64,000 nt of DNA from Sweltsa coloradensis (lineage: Eukaryota > Arthropoda > Insecta > Plecoptera > Chloroperlidae): contig JAMZAV010003150.1 in the NCBI GenBank assembly GCA_024449915.1, positions 47,421-111,420 on the forward strand, given 5' to 3'. The notes beneath the pieces are model-generated. The model had not been told where the DNA came from. It was given only the letters and a program-made list of their open reading frames with translations, and searched no databases. Within the stretch, counting starts at the first letter, position 1. Each line of letters opens with the position of its first letter. Positions 20,905-31,626 of this stretch are shown in pieces. The position numbers and the translations under genes are program-made.

Positions 20905-21503
20905 TTAAGCACAATATTAAACAAAAAAAAACGTTAAAATAATATTTTCTTGTAACTGTGATTTCATATAATTTTTTAATTTTTTTTCAACTTATAAGTC
21001 GCGAAACTTGCATGGCGTTTAGTAAAAATTCTTAAATCTGCTATAACCTGCTTAATTTGATTTCCACGCAGATACTTTAGCATCGTACCTATCTACTACG
21101 TCCCATTTCAACATCGTGTCTTGAAACTGTGCACAAATATACGCGCAAAAATATGCATTACAAAAATTACACCCAGTCTTGGGATTCAGCATATTTAACC
21201 GAACTATTTGCCCAAATTACAAAACAAATCAATTAAATTTTCATAAAAGGCGTACCTAAATAATGGGATTTTTCTATCAAAGTCCTCCAAGGTCACGGGG
21301 CATAATTTTCGTCTCCATGTTATTTTATTTTTGGAGATTTTTGCGATGAGACCTAGCTAAAAAATTACCATGTTTGACAATTTTTTCGAGTCATGGTGGG
21401 TCCAAACATTTTTCTGTTACTTCCTTAATTCATAACTTATTATAAACTATAATTATAACATAAATGAAATATATTCTATGAGTAAGCGGGTGAATACCCT
21501 TAT
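20905..21503. mobile_element. Element W copy 1 (diverged)
   Basis: Matches W copies 2 and 3 through TTGTAACTGTGATTT, CATCGTGTCTTGAAACTGTG and AAGTCCTCCAAGGTCACGGG. The TTAA end seen in the other copies has decayed to ACCCTTATGG here, so this is the oldest copy. Non-coding. Confidence 0.6.
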
Positions 21504-22179
21504 GGTAATGTCGAGACGCTGCATTTTCTATAAAATTGATACAGTACGCCTGGGAATTATTGATTTCGATGAACCAATGAACTCCCGAAGAATGGATCAG
21601 TGCTCGTTGGAAAATTCAATTTTTTAACTCCGTAGTCCACTGCATTATTCCTGTTTCCAATTAAACATATCCTGTGTTTTAATCTCAGTTATTAGACGAG
21701 TGAGCGTAGCGAACGTAGTCTACAACTCAAGTCGAACGGGCCTTCGTCATGATTAATTTGTCTGTTTGTTAAAATGTTTGTAAAATGTATGTTTCTTTTT
21801 CCGGTCCCATACGGCCAAACGGTCAAATAGATTGAGCTGAAATTTTAAATAGACATTCGTGATCAGGTAACTGAGAACTGCTAACAAAATGAGAAAAATC
21901 CGTTGCGATTTAAACCTATAAGAAATAATAATTAAAACATAGGCTTAAATGGGCAGTTTTTATTTTAACGACAATGGTTTTGTTTTTGAAGAAGTCATTT
22001 TTATCGAATCATTTTTGTCAGGCTGTTATTGTATGCATTGACTAAGGTGTATCGAATCTTGCACGCATAAGGTTCTCCTGAATTCCACTGGGAGATTGAG
22101 TAAACCTTGCAATAGTTACTCGTATTTCGTACTGGCAATGTTTTCCATAGTATTGAATACAATCCAGAAATTAAAAAAT
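21504..22179. other. Spacer with a partial inverted-repeat element (U)
   Basis: At about 21692-21910 a sequence starts ACGAGTGAGCGTAGCGAACG and continues with GGCCAAACGG and TTGAGCTGAAATTTTAAAT. This resembles the end plus inner module of families X and Y but is distinct. The right end is not found. Nothing else recognisable. Confidence 0.4.
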
Positions 22180-22525
22180 CATTCCACACGGGGGTTTGAA
22201 CCTGGGCCACATTTCGGCTATAGGGGCGCCTTTGCCAACTAGACTAGGAAAACGCCAAAGTGTTGTACGACGAGTAAGTGAGTCATGTGTTGAGTACCTG
22301 GGAATATTTGCATTTAAGTTTGATAATAATTAATAAAGGTATAATTAATAGGAGTTTTTAGTTTAGTTGGTATTAGGTTCGGTCAACTCTAAGGCCATAA
22401 TGCGCCACTCTAGCCTTTGATAGGCTAGAGAGGCCTAAAAGAGGGGGAAGAAAGGGGATGTTACCGGCTACTCAACACATGGCTCACTCACTCGTCTAAC
22501 AATGACTTTGGCTTTTCCTAGTGGA
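22180..22525. mobile_element. Fold-back element copy 2 (family V) with tRNA-like arm
   Basis: The arms at 22244-22302 and 22466-22521 are near reverse complements (CTAGGAAAACGCCAAAGT at the left, ACTTTGGCTTTTCCTAG at the right). On the minus strand, immediately next to the left arm, are an A-box-like TAGTCTAGTTGG and a good B box, CAGGTTCAAACCC, about 40 bases apart. So the element includes a Pol III-type tRNA-like module. Related to 7570-7778. Confidence 0.65.
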
Positions 22526-23820
22526 AGAGGTATTACAGCCTAAAATGAAATGCATACTTACACGGTGACGTTATATTGAACTAAATTGATTTAACAGATA
22601 AATGGAAATTTAAAGTCAATATGGAATAAATATCGAATATCTGACATTTTTATAAATTGTCGATTCATTTATTCTGAACTTATGTTCGAATTTCGCTATA
22701 TAATCTGTTTTATATTTTGTGGAAGCATATAAGATTCAGTGTATTTTACACAAAATTTAAAATATAACCCAACCTTTAAAATATATGTCGGAAACTGGAG
22801 TTCCCCAAACGTTCATCTTTCTAGAGAAAGTATTGAAGAGGAAAAACAAAGAGGCCAAATTAACTGTCATTGAAATGCAATCAGTCAAAATAAGTTTAAT
22901 TTTACATTACTTTGATATGTCAAAAAGAACCTGAAGAAAAGCTGGAGTAGATAAGACATGTTATCATTAATTTTGTTAAAAACATAAATTATCTTTGTTC
23001 AAGAAAACAATGTGTGATTTTAACAATTATTAATTTTTGGTTTACAAGAACTGCAACAAACGAGTTAAAATTGACCCTACCGGTCGAAGCGCCCTAGTTT
23101 CTCACGTCAAAACAACATTACTCGATATTATTAAGGATAATAAAAAACAATACCTTAAATACTTTTTTAAATAATTTAAATGCTAAGAACCAAATAATTG
23201 GCATTGAAAAGCGCGTTTTTAATGAGAAGCATTTCTTCGATATATGTAAAATAACTATAGGTTGACGTGATAAAAGGTAACAAAGGTTCCCTGAAAATAT
23301 AATAACTATAGAATTAGCCGCGTGCGTGCGAGTTGTGTTGTAAACCTGCAAATGATTTTAAAATTAAGAAAATATAGAATTGCGATTTTTATAAGAAATT
23401 AAAATTTTTAAATTAAAAAACGTAGCTGGTGTAAATTAAGACTTCTAAATGTGTCCAGAAAATATTATCAAGATCGGATTTCGCAAATAGCCGTTAGAAA
23501 GCAAACAATCACACAGAAATTCAAAACAAAACTAGCAAATCCATGTTTTGTGTCTTCCAGAGCAATCAAAATGTCTTCACATCGCTTGCTATATTTAACG
23601 AATAATTTAACAACCATGCAAGCATGTTTAGGCAAAAAACAATATGTGAACAAAATTTGAAAGAAAGCAGCACTGTAATGTTGACTTAAGTCTATGTTCC
23701 AAGCCATGTATAGTAAACATCACTAAACCAAAGTTGTTTAACTATATTAAATGCTTGTACCCAATTGAAAATCAAACTCATAAAGACATGACACTGAAAT
23801 ACTGAGAAACTGGCAGGTTA
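22526..23820. other. Spacer upstream of lectin B
   Basis: No gene. The last 500 bases match the region upstream of lectin C: TTCTAAATGTGTCCAGA occurs at 23443 and 34077, and ATAGTAAACATCACT here matches ATAGTGAACATCACT near 34308. Open frames in this stretch show no motif. Confidence 0.5.
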
Positions 23821-23965
23821 TTGGAACGCCCACATTCTCTCCTCAAAGTGGTCAGAAGCAACGCCCACTTTCCCCTTCAGATTCTTACTCAGCTAATTTC
23901 CCCTCCACTCCTTACTTAAAGATGCAACTGTCGAGTGTGAGACGTAGAATTAAGTGGGTGTTACA
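23821..23965 (+). promoter_or_regulatory. Conserved promoter/5' leader of lectin gene B
   Basis: Same block as in gene A: ACGCCCAC at 23826-23833 and 23861-23868 (35 apart), TTTCCCC tracts and TACTTAAAG at 23913-23921. The TSS is not marked by a strong initiator that is common to all copies. Confidence 0.6.
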
Positions 23966-24130
23966 ATGACTAGCATCGAGTTTCTGGTAGGGCTGATTTG
24001 CATCCTGGTGGCTTTGACTTCTGTTCGGTCTGAGCCTACACCAGAGCAACAATGTTCATCACTAACGAACACAGCTATCAAGTTCTCGCTGAACAGCCGT
24101 AGAAATAGCACTGGGTACTGGATTTCGCAG
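23966..24130 (+). CDS. LPS-binding-protein-like C-type lectin B, exon 1 (intact gene)
   Basis: Exons 1-4 (165, 145, 294 and 152 bases) join with consistent phases 0, 1 and 1 into 251 codons plus stop. The size and layout match the insect hemolymph LPS-binding protein family. Exon 1 holds the signal peptide (residues 1-22), C30, the sequon N47-S-T and YWISQ, ending CAG|GTAACT. Such lectins are secreted to the hemolymph, where they bind bacterial surface sugars and promote clearance. That role is family knowledge, not shown here. This is the only copy of the three without a frame lesion. Confidence 0.9.
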
Positions 24131-25975
24131 GTAACTATTCAATACAATTTATTCTATCGACTGACATACACATAGTATACTTATATACAGTATTTATTGA
24201 AGTTTTCTAGATTTTTTTTTTTTTTTTAATATTTTCAACATTTTGAAATGCAATCAAAAAAAAATGTTCAAGAACAAATGAGCTTATATCATAGTTGCAA
24301 GGAAGAAGTTACGTCCATCGTTGCACATGATGGCTATGAACGCTGGCTGTGTAGTGTGTATACATCCTATGTGTTTGACAGACAATCAATTTTTTAATAT
24401 TTTATTATAATAAATGAAGTTTTCTAATTTTGTAATGGTTTTACAGCTTTTAAGCCATATGTTGATATTTGAAATGCATTATAATTATTACTATTATATT
24501 TCTTATTATTTATATTTTTTATCTTTTGTTAACTGTTTATAGACATCTCAATCTTTATCTTTGTGCATCATTCACCATGTAATTATCACATTGTCATTTA
24601 TTTGCGATGTAGTAAGGGTCTTTGTAAAATAGTTCTCACGTGCTGTATAAGACTTTTAACAATTAAACAAATAAATATGTGAAACAAAAAACTCACAACA
24701 TTTACAAATACTAGAAATGTTCGATATTACAAATAACAGTAAAAATACAATAAACAATATTACATTGACTATTATTTGAATGGATAGACGTTGAGAAAAC
24801 ATTCATTTGACTACACAGAGGCAAATTATTGAATGAATGATTGTTGGTTTCCAAACAGACTAACAGCATCTCTTTACAAGAGTAAATTTTAATGACCTTG
24901 CCTAAAATCTCTTATATAAGATCTGCCATATTATGTTTCTAAAGCAGTATAATTATTTTTTTAAAATGATAATGCACTTGGATGATTTTTTGGTTCCTTA
25001 TGTATTTTCGCTTTTATAACACCAATAGAAACTTAGAAATATCTTTATTTTGAACTGTAACTTTCTAAAGTACAATCAAAGAGATGTATTTTGTCATAGA
25101 TACCGCACTTTTATAACTTTTTTTACGTTGATTTTTTTCTGTGTTGCTTTTCTAGACCGGATTAACGTCTTCTCGGATGTTGTTGCAAATTTCAATACTT
25201 TGCGTTATCTTAATGCTTTCACATTGACTATTACTAAACCGCGGCCAAAACGCACATTTACCGATTGCTGTGAATTGTGTCTTGATGCGTAGTCGCTCTA
25301 TGAAAGGAAAATATGGATGGTCATGGAGGCGAGGTTCTATTCGAGGTTAAATCATAACCAGGTAGCAGCACGGTAGTAGCCATAATTATTGCTGACTGAT
25401 AGATATAAACATGGTTTGTATAGAGAGCTAGTGTAATTTCTTGTATAAAGTGTAATATTTTCTGTGATTGAGTATTATTGGGAAGGATAATTAGTGTACG
25501 ATTGTAATGGCTGGACAGAGTATGATTCAGTTTATAAATACGAGTATTCCTGTGGCACAGGGTATAAAAAGATATAAAACGAGGCAGTCTAAGCTAGCTA
25601 ATCATAATTTGAAGAGAAGAGCCATAATATCCTGTCTAAGAAGCAGAGCATATAGTTAGGTAGGTCATCTTGTGGTAATCTCAATCAGTACTTAATGCCT
25701 TTGGCCACCCAGTAAAAGTGTTCGAATACCGCTAATATAAGGTCCGTTTACAACACATTATTGTGACATTGTACAAACAACAAATTTGTTTTTTTAACAT
25801 TATCCAACTGAAGTCATGACTTAGGCAAGCTAAGTAAACGGAATGATCGTGCGCCAAAATAATGACTGCTTTTGCGACGTTTTATTCCTTACGCTAAGTG
25901 AGTAGTAAAAGGTTTTATTTTTTGCATTTGTCTAGATTAAACCTTTGCTAATAATTATGATTTTGATTTCTATAG
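24131..25975 (+). other. Intron 1 of lectin B
   Basis: Phase 0, acceptor ATTTCTATAG. Part of it (about 24840-25030) aligns with intron 1 of A and C (a 'GTTTGTTGGT...CCAAAC' landmark and 'TGCACTTG.ATGA'). The remainder is unique and AT-rich with no insertion I recognise. Confidence 0.5.
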
Positions 25976-26120
25976 TTTGATTTCGAGAACGACGGAGACA
26001 ACGAAAGTTCTGTGAATGGAGTGGAAAGATCCCCATGGTCAGTGGCGGTACATCAGAACGCAGTGGCGTGCAGTGGAACTGGAAAGACATCTACATTACA
26101 CTCGAAGGTTACAATAGAAG
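25976..26120 (+). CDS. C-type lectin B, exon 2
   Basis: Residues 56-103 plus one base of codon 104. It starts FDFENDGDNESSVNG and contains a second sequon (N64-E-S), one cysteine (C87 in VACSGTG) and LHSKVTIE before GAAG|GTAGGT. It diverges markedly from the A and C versions while exons 1 and 3 are nearly identical, so B has a different linker. Intron 2 is only 115 bases (26121-26235). Confidence 0.85.
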
Positions 26121-26235
26121 GTAGGTGTTGAGACAACGCATTCTCCTCATCTCATAATCTGGTCATTTTAACAAGTCCAGAATGACCAACAAAAGATTGA
26201 AGAAATAAAATTAAAAATACTGTTATTAATTGTAG

Positions 26236-26529
26236 TGCCCGATATGATAACTCCAACCAAGTCCATCCCTGAAGGCTACGAGTTGTTCCCGAGAGTGGGG
26301 TACTACAAGTTCCACCCCGAGGCTGCGATATGGGCTCGTGCGCGTCAGGTCTGCGCAGAGGAGGGCGGCCATCTTATTGTCATCAACTCGGAGTACGAGG
26401 CTAACGTTGTGAAGCAACTCTTCACTCGGTTCCCCAAGGAGAAAATTACAAATAGTCCCCAATGGACCGATTGGAGCTGGGTTGGAGTTTATGAACAAGG
26501 CGCCAATGGGAAGTACTTCACAATTGAAG
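26236..26529 (+). CDS. C-type lectin B, exon 3 (first half of CTLD)
   Basis: Residues 104-201. The lectin fold starts at EGYELFPRVGYYKFHPEA (116-133), then C143 in RQVCAEEGGHLIVINS, and the WIGL-type core WSWVGVYEQGANG (183-195). It ends GAAG|GTAAAA in phase 1. C143 is expected to pair with C249 of exon 4, as in all long-loop CTLDs. Confidence 0.9.
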
Positions 26530-27144
26530 GTAAAACATTAATTGATCATTTAAGTAATAAAATTTGTATTTTTATAAATGCCCGCCTTAACTTTTGAGAA
26601 GTGCGACACACAAGAAGAATAAACTTGAGAAGGTTGATGTGTGCTGTGATTAGGCCATGCGACGAAGGATTATTTCTGTAAAAATTCCGTTCAAACTGAA
26701 TTTTTACATGGAAGTTCTTGAAAGCGTCCATTTAAAGTTAAAAAAAAACGGACTGGTGTGTAAGCCATCACATTGAAAAATATGTCAGCACAAATTGGTT
26801 GTTTTAGTTTATTTTAAAAATGGCGGAAGATAGATAAAAAGTTTCAACCTCAAAAATATACATTTGATAAATCACTATAAAAATAGTGTCAATATGTTGC
26901 TTTTTAGAGTACCAGATGATTTCCTCATTTTGGCGAGTAGAATAATGACCGGTAAATCCGTAAGGAATCTTTTTAAACACAAATAAAATTTGGTACAATT
27001 ACAAAGAAAGACTACACTAGTATTTAAAAGAACAGGTCTGCGAAAACGGCTTTTGTATTTACCAAGAATTTTCGGTTTTTACCGTCGGTATATCCTCAAA
27101 AATACCACAGTAAACTATCCATTATAAGGCACTTAATTTCATTG
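26530..27144 (+). other. Proximal intron 3 of lectin B
   Basis: Holds the left arm (about 26816-26950) of a diverged inverted pair whose other arm is at about 30340-30530; a shared core is AAAATGGCGGAAGATAGA. Otherwise unassigned. Confidence 0.45.
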
Positions 27145-28720
27145 TTGGATGAGCGAAGCAAAGACTTCAATTTCACTGACAACCAAAAAAATTACCTCGG
27201 GTATTTTTTTCTTTTTTTTCTGTTTGTTCGCTCTCTACCGGGCAACGGCATATGCGATCTTAATGAAATTTGGAAAGGACCTTCGAAATCTCTTGAGCTT
27301 AGACCTGCCACGTTTTTGGGTACTAGGGAAACGCTTAGTCCAGCCGCGTTGATGGATGAGCTTTTTTGTAAGTTTTTAGTTTGCGTAGGACCATTTTTCC
27401 TTTGCAAGTGCTTTTTGAACGCATTGTAGGTGATTGTTGTCAAGTTTCTATTGTTACTTGTTAATTGTTATTATATTCCTAAAAAAACTAATATTAAAAC
27501 CTTTATTCTATGGATTCTGGCTAACTTTTTCAACTTTTTCTTTCTGAAAGCAATACATCACCATTACCTTAATGTCCATGTAAAATATGAACGTTGTTGT
27601 CCCACACGCTTGGTCAGAATCGGCCCAAATGTCACGAAAATATCGCACTTAAAATCGAAAAAAAATCGTAAAAGTACGATATTCTTTAGAAATAATTATT
27701 CGATAGCCTCCAATATCAATTCATATTTAACTTAAATGGGCTAAAAACCCCAAAAATTATTTTTTAACAAGTGATCTATAGCACAATACGACACTTAAAT
27801 GACCGTTTAAAAAATTATATCTTGTAACTGTGATTTAACACGAATTTTTTAATTTTTTTGATCCAGAAATTGGCGAAAATTGGTGTTTTGGAAAATTTCC
27901 TAAATCGGCTATAACCTGCTTATTTTTGGTTCAAATAGGTACTTGAGCATAGTACCAATCTAAAATGACCCTTTATAACATCGTGTCTTGAAACTGTGCC
28001 CAAATATACCCTCAAAAACGCAAAAATATGCATTCCAAAATCACACCGCGTCTTGGTAATCAGCATATTTTGACCGAACTACTAGCCCAAATTACAAAAC
28101 AAAATATAGAGATTTACAGAAAAGGCTGTAGAGTACGTCAATAATGGTCAATATTTTTTGGATCAAAATCTTCCAAGGTCACGGGGCATAAAGCTCGTTC
28201 CTATGTTATTTCTTATGGGAGATCTTTGCCAATGGGACCTAGCTCGAAAAATACCAAGTTCGACAATTTTTTTCCGGGTCAAGGTGGACCCAATAATTTT
28301 TCTGTTGATTGCTAAATTTATTACTAGTTAGCCCGAATGAAATATATTTTTTGAGTTTAGCGGTTAAATACCCCTTTAAGTGCTTTTAAACGTTCCCATA
28401 AAGTTTTATCGAGATCAGATTAGCCGTTGTCCTGAACTCGGACCAAATATCACGAAAATATCGCACTAAAAATCGGAAATAATCGTAAAAGTACGATATT
28501 CACGAGAAAAATTTCTTTGATGTACCCAAAAACGTGGCAAGTCTAAGTTTTGAGATTTGAAGATCCCCTCCAATTTTCATCAAGATCGCATAAACCATTT
28601 GCCCGTTAGAGCGCGAACGAACAGACAGAAAAACAAACAAACAAACCAAAAAAACAAAACATTGGAGATAAATTTTTTGAGGGTTCAGTGAATTAGAAGT
28701 CTTCGCTTCGCTCATCCAAC
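27145..28720. mobile_element. Inverted-repeat element Y copy 3, intron 3 of lectin B
   Basis: Left end TTGGATGAGCGAAGCAAAG, right end CTTCGCTTCGCTCATCCAA. An internal second terminus (GCGTTGATGGATGAGC near 27340) suggests two Y units joined head to tail. Element W copy 2 is nested at 27732-28379. The interior includes CGGCATATGCGATCTTAATG and AATCGTAAAAGTACGATATTC. Non-coding. Confidence 0.65.
27732..28379. mobile_element. Element W copy 2, nested in Y3
   Basis: Begins TTAAATGGGCTAAAAACCCC and ends GGTTAAATACCCCTTTAA. Same family as 40216-40852. It splits Y3, so it is younger than Y3. No coding capacity. Confidence 0.7.
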
Positions 28721-29036
28721 AATCGAATTAATATTACTTATGAATATTTACGATTTTTTTCGATTTTATTACGATATTTTCATGATATTTAATCCGCGGC
28801 CGGGCAAACGGCTACTCCGATCTTCATGAGACTTTATGGTAGCGTTTGAAATCACTAAAGTTATATATGATATGATTTTGGGGGCAATCAAATATACATT
28901 TCTAATGAATATCGTACTTATACGATTTTTTTTTTACATTGTTAATGCGATATTTTCGTACTATTTGAACTGATTATAAAAAAAAATTAACAAGATCAAT
29001 ACAAATGAATGTGTTGATAGAAGTTTTTTACATGAG

Positions 29037-29940
29037 TTTGGATGAGCGAAGCGAAGACTTCAATTTCACTGACCTCTCAAAAAATTTACCTCAAATATAT
29101 TTATTTATATATTATTTTTTCCGTCTGTTTGTTCACTCTCTACCGGGCAAACGGCATATGCGATCTTGATGAAAATTGGAGGGGACCTTTGAAATCACTG
29201 AACTTAGACCTTTAACGTTTTTGGGTACAGTCGAAGATATATTTTTTATGAATATCGTACTTTTACGATTTTTTACGATTTTTAATGCGATATTTTCGCT
29301 ACATTTGGGCCGATTTTGACCAAACGGGTGCGGCTTCAAAGTTCATATTCTACATGGACATTAGGGTTATGGTGAACTAGTACCTTTTGAAAGAAAAGTT
29401 AAAGAAGTTAGCCAGAATCAATAGAATAAAGGTTTTAATATGAGTTGTTTTTAGGTATATAATAACAATTAACAAGTATATTAAAAATGAAACTATATAA
29501 CAGGTTGTAACGTTGTAAATAAAAATCATTGGACTTTCCACTGTTATTAATATTTTTATTTCAAATGTGATATTTCGAATCTTTTACAGGAGTCTTTATC
29601 AAACTAGCAATTAAAAAACCACAACATATTAATTAAAGAATACATATATTTTTATTTGTGAAATGTTTTTTGTCCTGTCTGTTGTGGTTTTTTAATTGTT
29701 AGTTTGATAAAGACTCCTGATTCGAAATATCACATTTGAAATAAAAATATTAATAACAGTGGAAAGTCCAATGATATTTATTTACAAAATTAACAAGTAA
29801 GAGTAGAAACTTGACAACAATCACCTACAATGCGTTCAAAAAGCTCTTGCATAAGTAAGGAGATCCCACTCAAACTAAAAAGTTACAAAAAAGCTCATCC
29901 ATCAACGCGACTAAAAAAGGCGTTTGCGAAGATTCCTAGT
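29037..29940. mobile_element. Inverted-repeat element Y copy 4, intron 3 of lectin B
   Basis: Begins GGATGAGCGAAGCGAAGAC and ends AGCTCATCCATCAACGCGAC plus a GATTCCTAGT edge. It lies in opposite orientation to Y1. A 270-base palindrome is nested at 29515-29785. The gap 28721-29036 has more Y-like sequence (ACGATTTTTTTCGATTTTATTACG). Confidence 0.65.
29515..29785. repeat. Near-perfect palindrome P (arms ~110 bp)
   Basis: Arms 29515-29626 and 29679-29785 are reverse complements (for example GGACTTTCCACTGTTATTAA against TTAATAACAGTGGAAAGTCC). The only clear difference is seven bases (about 29582-29588) present in the left arm alone. The loop is about 52 bases. Nested inside Y4; non-coding. Confidence 0.85.
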
Positions 29941-30835
29941 TGAAAAAAATCTTCACACATAGAAGAGAATTACATAGCCATCCGATTACAACCAAATTTT
30001 TAATACAATATAACTTTACTACTTCCTAATATCTACAACATCAAAGTGAACACGTGAAAAAGTTTAAAAACAGTATTCATATTGTGAATATTAGGAATTG
30101 GGAGCAACATTGGATTATAAAATTTGTTGTATTCGGTTAAATTAATTTAGTCAATTCGATGGGCGTAGAAAGAATGTTTCGTTCTATGCGTTATAGTAAT
30201 TTAAATTAAAGAGTCAAATATGGCCGTTTTGAGGAAATACTAACAATTGAAAACCCGGAAATCCGAGCAAATGTTAAATCCGATTTTTCAAAACTGTTTT
30301 CTTATTTTTTTGTGTAACCGGTAAATGTTTGATATTGGGCGTAAGAATGAAGAAAACCGGCTGGTATTCCAATATGCAAAATATATACCATGATTTTGTG
30401 ACGTAACCGTTGTGTCTACCGCAAATATGGTTTATTTCTCTATGGTAGACACTATGATTGTAGGGAATTGAAAAGAAATATTTTTGACGTTACTTTTTTT
30501 GTCTATCTTCCGCCATTTTGAAGATATACAATAACAATTAGTTTTCTGCCGACATTTTCCGAGATGGTAGCCAACGCTCCAGTCCGATGTTAGGGAATTT
30601 CCTCCGAAGCTTTCTGGAAGGTCTGTGCAAAAATTAGGCTTGACTGAATTTTTTGTTCTATATCGTCTCTTAAGGTTCTTCGTTGCTTGGCCTTTGTTTT
30701 GTAATACGCAAATAAGTTTAAAAGTTGGACCCCGAGTCCTAAAAAGGTGAGAAATTGATTCAGATTAGACTTACACGTGTTGGATCATAATTTTGAAATG
30801 TCAATGTGACAAATAAATAATAACACCACAGTATT
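29941..30835 (+). other. Intron 3 of lectin B, unassigned
   Basis: Contains the right arm (about 30340-30530) of the diverged inverted pair described for 26816-26950. No gene. Confidence 0.4.
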
Positions 30836-31240
30836 GCGTTATGCGTAGCTCAATGGTCTTGTGGTTAGCGTCTCTGCTTCCAATGCAGAAGGACTAGGTT
30901 TCGATTTCCCCTATGGGCAGAAGTTTGAACTTCTAACGGGGATTATAGTCCCTCAGTTATTGGTTCAGGAATATGTAAACAGTGACTTTTGATTCGTCCT
31001 AGCAATACGGCACATAAATTCAAATAAGTTAATGAATCGGCCTGAAAGCTGGCGTTGATCCGCGGGTGTTCGCACTGTCCAAACAACCACGCTATATTTC
31101 TTATGAAAAAATATCGATCTTTGATTGAGGTCACTCGTCGATTGCGTCGGGGCCTAAAGGGTTGGCTTGGTCGTATTGGATTACTGTCCCCCACTGAAAA
31201 TCAGTAATATGACTGAGTCGGGTAGACTCTAAATACGAAT
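30836..31240 (+). mobile_element. tRNA-derived SINE, intron 3 of lectin B
   Basis: The tRNA-like head runs from about 30836 to 30910. It has a perfect A box (TAGCTCAATGG), an anticodon stem-loop TCTGC-TTCCAAT-GCAGA (CCA in anticodon position) and GGTTTCGATTTCC, a B box with one extra base. A body of about 330 bases follows. I do not see a clear tail, so the end is approximate. The extra base in the T loop argues against a working tRNA gene. Confidence 0.65.
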
Positions 31241-31407
31241 TTAATATTTATTTTAATTGTTTATTTATGTTCCATCAATATAGCCCATCACCCATCTCCG
31301 CTTGAAGAAAATTATCTCGCCAAATAATACAATCACAAAAATAAAATAATTGTGTAATTTAATCATTGTTTATGCTATTTCAATGCTAAGTGACTTTTTG
31401 TTCACAG

Positions 31408-31559
31408 GCCAAACCCTGGAGATGACTGGTTTCACACGTTGGCACCCTGGCCAGCCGAATGGGGATGGTTCGGACGATTGTCTCATTGTCAATGCTCTGG
31501 GTGCTGGATTCAACGATCAACCATGTAGTATAAGGGCAGCGTTCATATGCGAGTTGTAA
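31408..31559 (+). CDS. C-type lectin B, exon 4 (C-terminal half of CTLD)
   Basis: Residues 202-251, acceptor TTCACAG, stop TAA 31557-31559. It encodes GQTLEMTGFTRWHPGQPNGD, then GSDDC (C226), FNDQPC (C241) and AAFICEL (C249). QPN at 217-219 and FND at 236-238 occupy the calcium/sugar-binding positions. It is much more diverged from A and C exon 4 than exon 3 is, suggesting selection or conversion at the ligand loop. Confidence 0.9.
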
Positions 31560-31626
31560 AGCACTAAGTAAGCATCACCAGAGAGAAAAATTAGATCAGT
31601 TTTGCTTAAACGAGGCACACATGAAA

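Noticed and set aside
30836..30910. Functional tRNA gene with CCA anticodon
   Set aside because: Extra base in the B-box loop, weak acceptor pairing and a SINE-like body attached; called a tRNA-derived SINE instead.
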